Shown: positions 5,741 to 7,675 of the stretch, in pieces
Position numbering within the stretch: position 1 is the stretch's first letter
Layout: the number at the start of each line of letters is the position of its first letter
Source of the DNA: an uncultured Planctomycetaceae bacterium
GTDB lineage: Bacteria > Planctomycetota > Planctomycetia > Pirellulales > Thermoguttaceae
DNA: 7,675 bases
Direction of reading: 5' to 3'
Assembly (NCBI GenBank): GCA_947307005.1
Contig: CAMZHY010000163.1
Span: forward strand, 1-7,675
Translations under genes and position numbers: made by a program
The notes under the pieces: model-generated
Told to the model about the DNA's origin: nothing
What the model saw: only the letters and a program-made list of their open reading frames with translations
Databases searched by the model: none

Positions 5741-5799
5741 ACGAGCGGACGAGCGCGTCGATAAGCGCGGGCGAAACAAGACGTTGGGGTCGCGATCGG

Positions 5800-7587
5800 T
5801 CAGAACGTTTCCTCGGAAAATTCCTTGATCAGATTCTCTTGACCCGATTTGCCGTGCGCTTCGTCGACGATGACGGCGGCGCACCGTTCGCTCAAGCTGA
5901 TAACGCTGACGTTGACGTTCCCTTCCCCGAGAGTCCGGAACATCCGATACGCGAGCCCCGTGTGACTGCGCAGTCCCGAGCCGCGCACGGTGAGTTTCGC
6001 GGCGCGAGAGTCGAACTCCGAGTTGCACCCGTACGTTTCGCAGAGTTTATCGGCGACCTCGACGACAGCCTCAAGTTCGTCGCGCGGAATGGTAAACGTA
6101 ATGTTGGCGCGATTATCGCGACCGGAGCTTTGAACGATCATATCGACGATCACGCGCCCTTCGGCGACTCGGTCGAAAACTGTCGCGGCGAGTCCGGGAA
6201 CGTCGGGGAGCGAGTACAGCGTCACGCGCGCCTGACCTTCGTCGAGGTCGACCGATTCGACGACGACGTCTTCCATCCCGGCGAGGTGCGAGATAAGCCG
6301 CGCGGAAACCCCGTTGTCGAAGTTCGCGACGGGCGCGCTGACCGCGTCGGAGTTCGCGAGTTCTTCGGAGGTTGGTTCGACGTCGAGTCGAAACGCGTGG
6401 TGCGCGGCGCGGAGCGCCTTCACGGCGACCTCGCGGCTCACGAGCGCGGAAATCTTGATGTCGCTCGTCGCGATCATGATGATATTGACGTCGCATTCGG
6501 CGAGCGCGTGGAACATCTTCTGCGCGACCCCCGTTTGGTTGAGCATTCCGAGTCCGACGACGGAAACTTTGGCGACGTTTTCGTCGATATCGAAGCTCTC
6601 GGCGCCAATCTCTTCGACGATTTTCTCGACGACCTCTTTCGCCTTAAACGCGTCGTCGCTTTGAACGGTAAAGGAGACGTCCGTCTTGCCCGCCGCGCTG
6701 GAGCTTTGCGCGATCATGTCGGTCGGAATCTTCGCGTCTGCGAGGCGCGAGAAAAGTTTCATGGCGACGCCCGGCTTGTCGGGGACGCCGTAGACGGAGA
6801 CGCGGGTTTCGTCCTTCGCGAGCGCGGCGCCGCAGACGGGCGCGTCGGCGCGTTCTGGATTCGGACCGATGACGGTGCCGGGGTTGTCGCTAAAACTGCT
6901 GCGAACGTGAACGATGACGCCGAACTTCTTCGCAAATTCAATCGAACGGCTGTGCATGACGCCCGCGCCCATGCTGGCGAGTTCGAGCATCTCGTCGTAG
7001 CTAATGCGTTCGACGCGGCGCGCTTCGGGGACGACGCGGGGGTCGGTCGTGTAGACGCCGTCGACGTCGGTGTAGATGTCGCAGCGGTCCGCTTGGAGCG
7101 CGGCGGCGAGCGCGACGGCGGTCGTGTCGCTTCCACCGCGGCCGAGCGTCGTGATATTGAAGTCGTCGTCGATTCCTTGGAACCCGGCGGCGATGACGAT
7201 TTTGCCTTCGTCGAGCGCGCGCTTCATGCGGTCGGTGGAGATTGAACGAATTCGCGCGCGGCTATAGGTTGCGTCGGTGCGGATTCCGATTTGGGCGCCG
7301 GTGAAGCTGACGGCTTTATATCCGAGAGATTCGAGCGCGATCGCCATGAGCGCGATCGTTACCTGTTCGCCCGTCGAAAGGAGCATGTCCATTTCGCGGG
7401 TGTTGGGGTGTTCGCTGAGTTCGTGAGCGAGTTCGATCAGATGATCGGTCTGCTTGCCCATCGCGCTCACGACCATGACGACCTGATTCCCGGCTCTTCG
7501 TTCGCGAATCGCTTTTCGCGCCGCCGCGAGAATCTTCTGCGTGTCCGCCACGCTCGTTCCGCCAAATTTCTGTACGATCAACGCCAT
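5800..7587 (-). CDS. lysC: Aspartate kinase with four ACT domains
   Basis: It phosphorylates L-aspartate with ATP, the committed step toward lysine, threonine and methionine. The kinase domain (about 1-245) has KFGGTSV (7-13), STGEQ (71-75), GRGGSDTTA (149-157) and YTDVDGVYTTDPR (172-184). Two ACT pairs follow. The first covers about 262-405, with VPDKPGVA (268-275) and TSDIKIS (374-380). After a linker (406-450) the second covers about 454-595, with LPDVPGLA (460-467) and the diverged SLSERCA (564-570) where TSEIKIS would be expected. At 595 residues it is longer than the usual 400-450. The extra ACT pair resembles the four-ACT cyanobacterial enzyme, which is inhibited by lysine and threonine, so similar feedback is likely here but unproven. 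The start MALIVQKFGG is the normal one for the family, with GAGAG (7595-7599 on the plus strand) seven bases upstream. cimA lies 142 nt downstream and is probably cotranscribed. Confidence 0.97.
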   Translation of the reverse strand: MALIVQKFGGTSVADTQKILAAARKAIRERRAGNQVVMVVSAMGKQTDHLIELAHELSEHPNTREMDMLLSTGEQVTIALMAIALESLGYKAVSFTGAQIGIRTDATYSRARIRSISTDRMKRALDEGKIVIAAGFQGIDDDFNITTLGRGGSDTTAVALAAALQADRCDIYTDVDGVYTTDPRVVPEARRVERISYDEMLELASMGAGVMHSRSIEFAKKFGVIVHVRSSFSDNPGTVIGPNPERADAPVCGAALAKDETRVSVYGVPDKPGVAMKLFSRLADAKIPTDMIAQSSSAAGKTDVSFTVQSDDAFKAKEVVEKIVEEIGAESFDIDENVAKVSVVGLGMLNQTGVAQKMFHALAECDVNIIMIATSDIKISALVSREVAVKALRAAHHAFRLDVEPTSEELANSDAVSAPVANFDNGVSARLISHLAGMEDVVVESVDLDEGQARVTLYSLPDVPGLAATVFDRVAEGRVIVDMIVQSSGRDNRANITFTIPRDELEAVVEVADKLCETYGCNSEFDSRAAKLTVRGSGLRSHTGLAYRMFRTLGEGNVNVSVISLSERCAAVIVDEAHGKSGQENLIKEFSEETF

Positions 7588-7675
7588 GTCGTCGCTCTCT
7601 TTCCGCCCGTCTCAAAATGACGTCGACCGCGCTCCGACAGGCTCAAACAATTACGCTAACGCTCCGACGACTCCC
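7588..7675 (-). other. Region upstream of lysC up to the right edge
   Basis: This holds the lysC ribosome binding site and a 9-nt direct repeat, CGCTCCGAC (7630-7638 and 7660-7668), spaced 30 bases apart. No convincing -35/-10 pair is visible on the minus strand. A minus-strand TAA at 7653-7651 could end an upstream gene whose last visible codons would read GVVGALA. That is too short to support a call. lysC may therefore be the second gene of a longer operon, or its promoter may be non-canonical. Confidence 0.35.

Noticed and set aside
5839..7245. 468-codon open frame on the plus strand over lysC
   Set aside because: It is the antisense shadow of lysC. Repeated GAC, GTC, TCG and GCG codons read open in reverse complement, and the translation is an R/D/V-rich monotone without motifs.

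Overview
The window looks like chromosomal housekeeping DNA from a planctomycete (Pirellulales-like). This lineage call rests on three things: a prolipoprotein diacylglyceryl transferase carrying a PDZ-like insert, a long aspartate kinase with four ACT domains, and the conserved-looking start of a left-edge gene (MARILAVDWDGVE). The DNA is moderately GC-rich, with heavy use of GAC, GTC, TCG and GCG codons that leave long but meaningless open frames on the opposite strands. Without a database search the lineage remains an inference.

Layout from left to right. Positions 1-39 hold only the first 13 codons of a minus-strand gene that runs off the left edge. A divergent spacer (40-499) carries AT-rich tracts and a good sigma70-type promoter for lgt. 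lgt (500-1984, +) makes the lipoprotein-maturation enzyme. A second well-formed promoter at 2044-2072 drives a cupin protein related to class I mannose-6-phosphate isomerases (2206-3474, +). A third promoter, with an AT-rich upstream element, drives two identical tRNA-Lys(CUU) genes (3671-3743 and 3778-3850), which end at a textbook intrinsic terminator.

The right half is on the minus strand: lysC (7587 to 5800, aspartate kinase) followed after 142 nt by cimA (5657 to 4014, citramalate synthase). A long bidirectional terminator closes this unit and abuts the tRNA terminator tail to tail. Together these enzymes sit at two entry points to the branched and aspartate-family amino acids. LysC opens the pathway to lysine, threonine and methionine. 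CimA makes citramalate from pyruvate and acetyl-CoA, giving a threonine-independent route to 2-oxobutyrate and isoleucine.

I found no defence system, mobile element, CRISPR array or clearly new multi-gene system. The items most worth a second look are the PDZ-bearing Lgt, the uncharacterised isomerase-like cupin with its structured leader, the structured lysC-cimA spacer with a U-tract, and the identical tRNA pair.
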